Part shown: positions 63,016-64,000 of the stretch, piece by piece
How the letters are laid out: the number at the start of each line of letters is the position of its first letter
Numbering within the stretch: position 1 is the stretch's first letter
Source of the DNA: Curvibacter sp. GWA2_64_110
GTDB lineage: Bacteria > Pseudomonadota > Gammaproteobacteria > Burkholderiales > Burkholderiaceae_C
Length of the DNA: 64,000 nucleotides
NCBI GenBank assembly: GCA_001797315.1
Contig: MGPC01000038.1
Location: forward strand, 45,472 to 109,471
Direction of reading: 5' to 3'
Made by a program: the position numbers and the translations under genes
Notes under the pieces: generated by a model
What the model saw: the letters and a program-made list of their open reading frames with translations, nothing else
What the model was told of the DNA's origin: nothing
The model's database searches: none

Positions 63016-63549
63016 ATGTCACGTGTAGGAAAAATGCCCGTTGCCATCCCCGCCGGGGTGGATGTGTCGATCAAGGCTGACCAGATCAGCGTCAAGGGTG
63101 CCGGTGGTGCCCTGTCGCTGGCTCAGTCCGCTTTGGTGAATGTGAATAACGAGGGTGGCAAGCTGAGCTTTGTCCCTGCCAATGAATCCCGCGAAGCCAA
63201 TGCCATGAGTGGCACCATGCGTCAGCTGGTGAACAACATGGTGGTGGGCGTGAGCAAGGGCTTCGAGAAGAAGCTGACCCTGATTGGCGTGGGCTACAAG
63301 GCCCAGGCCCAAGGCGCCAAGCTGAACCTGGCTGTGGGTTACTCCCACCCGGTGAATGTGGATATGCCTGCTGGTATCACGGTGGCAACGCCGGCCCCCA
63401 CGGAAATCGTGATCAAGGGTGCAGACCGCCAGCGCGTGGGCCAGGTGGCTGCTGAAATTCGTGCGATCCGTCCTCCCGAGCCCTACAAGGGCAAGGGCAT
63501 CCGCTATGCGGATGAAAAGGTCACGATCAAAGAGACCAAGAAGAAATAA
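63016..63549 (+). CDS. rplF: 50S ribosomal protein L6
   Basis: 177 residues. The start [16 protein letters not shown], the repeated L6 folds, and the conserved [25 protein letters not shown] and [17 protein letters not shown] at the C-terminus are all present. A GAGGAG site lies 8 bases before the ATG. Intact, directly after the broken rpsH. Confidence 0.98.
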   Translation: MSRVGKMPVAIPAGVDVSIKADQISVKGAGGALSLAQSALVNVNNEGGKLSFVPANESREANAMSGTMRQLVNNMVVGVSKGFEKKLTLIGVGYKAQAQGAKLNLAVGYSHPVNVDMPAGITVATPAPTEIVIKGADRQRVGQVAAEIRAIRPPEPYKGKGIRYADEKVTIKETKKK

Positions 63550-63560
63550 GGAGCTGCAAC

Positions 63561-63926
63561 ATGTTGACCAAGAAAGAGCAGCGTCTTCGTCGGGCACGTC
63601 AGACCCGTATCCGCATCGCCCAGCAAGGCGTTGCCCGTCTGAGTGTTACCCGCACCAATTTGCACATCTACGCCAGCGTGATTTCGGGCGACGGTGCCAA
63701 GGTGCTTGCCAGTGCCTCTACCGCCGAAGCCGATGTGCGCAAGTCGCTCGGCGGCTCGGGCAAAGGCGGCAATGCCGCTGCTGCCCAGCTGATCGGCAAG
63801 CGTATCGCCGAGAAGGCGAAAGCCGCTGGTGTCGAGAAGGTGGCATTTGATCGTGCAGGTTTTGCGTACCACGGCCGCGTCAAGGCGCTGGCTGATGCGG
63901 CACGCGAAGCTGGCTTGCAGTTCTAA
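63561..63926 (+). CDS. rplR: 50S ribosomal protein L18
   Basis: 121 residues. [53 protein letters not shown] is the 5S-binding L18 region, and the C-terminus [17 protein letters not shown] is standard. Eleven bases after rplF with an AAGGAG site. Confidence 0.98.
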   Translation: MLTKKEQRLRRARQTRIRIAQQGVARLSVTRTNLHIYASVISGDGAKVLASASTAEADVRKSLGGSGKGGNAAAAQLIGKRIAEKAKAAGVEKVAFDRAGFAYHGRVKALADAAREAGLQF

Positions 63927-63943
63927 GCAGATCGGAATTTAAG

Positions 63944-64000
63944 ATGGCTAAAGTTCAAGCAAAAATGCAAGGTAAAGGGGCCGAGGGTCCTGAGGACGGC
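63944..64000 (+). CDS. rpsE: 30S ribosomal protein S5 (3' end outside window)
   Basis: Only 19 codons (MAKVQAKMQGKGAEGPEDG) before the window ends. Its position after rplR and the N-terminal extension found in betaproteobacterial S5 support the call; the S5 core lies outside the window. Confidence 0.85.
   Translation, partial: MAKVQAKMQGKGAEGPEDG

Overview
This is a GC-rich chromosomal window from a betaproteobacterium, most likely a member of the Comamonadaceae (Burkholderiales). Supporting signs are the Bug-type tricarboxylate receptors, a DUF3567 protein, a PhaM-type polyhydroxyalkanoate granule protein, a bufferin-type RiPP cluster, the spc ribosomal operon, and two families of short dispersed repeats that I associate with this family. 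No tRNA, rRNA, CRISPR array, prophage or transposase was seen, and no gap between genes exceeds about 300 bases.

Layout. 1-1647 (minus): the AmmeMemoRadiSam genes amrB-amrA-amrS, cut by the window edge. 1854-8898: a PyrR-like phosphoribosyltransferase, a Bug receptor, a glcD-lrgA-lrgB operon (glycolate oxidase plus a probable glycolate transporter), psd, a class V aminotransferase and a small membrane protein. 8935-16106: purU, a ChaN lipoprotein, an AbrB-type membrane protein, DUF3567, DUF3108, an IclR regulator divergent from a fumarylacetoacetase-family hydrolase, and two small stress or translation-related genes. 16260-21069: a crotonase, then a copper-handling cluster (DUF2946, TonB receptor, YcnI, PCuAC) bracketed by two direct copies of an intergenic repeat. 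21191-23950: GntR regulator, FAH hydrolase and Bug receptor. 24002-31084: a GGDEF/EAL sensor, PhaM, a FIST protein, a sulfide:quinone oxidoreductase with a textbook FNR-type promoter, and an HTH regulator with a perfect inverted-repeat operator. 31209-39794: a reading frame that fuses a ceramidase-like membrane domain to LplT-PlsC, an AT-rich gene of foreign look, a flavin reductase and several membrane or secreted proteins of unknown role.

39802-43120 is the most distinctive system: a bufferin precursor peptide with four cysteines (bufA), its DUF692/MNIO modifying enzyme (bufB), the DUF2063 partner (bufC) and a DoxX protein, facing a convergent ECF sigma/anti-sigma pair. Similar candidate ECF promoters lie before bufA and before the sigma gene, which suggests one metal-responsive regulon. 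43116-48185 holds tgt and queA (queuosine synthesis) around the formaldehyde detoxification pair frmA-fghA and an isolated HNH nuclease. 48241-60979 carries recG, a SPOR protein, an old yellow enzyme, oxyR with a DyP peroxidase, ubiA, proC and glpKD. 61148-64000 is the spc operon (rplN to rpsE), in which rpsH is broken by an internal out-of-frame deletion.

Two genome-scale signals cut across the gene list. One is a roughly 60-base element with rigid internal spacing (GCT-N11-AGC, 9 bases ending in GC or GCGC, then a GGGC block), present eight times, seven of them inside genes. The other is a roughly 90-base intergenic repeat that flanks the copper cluster.
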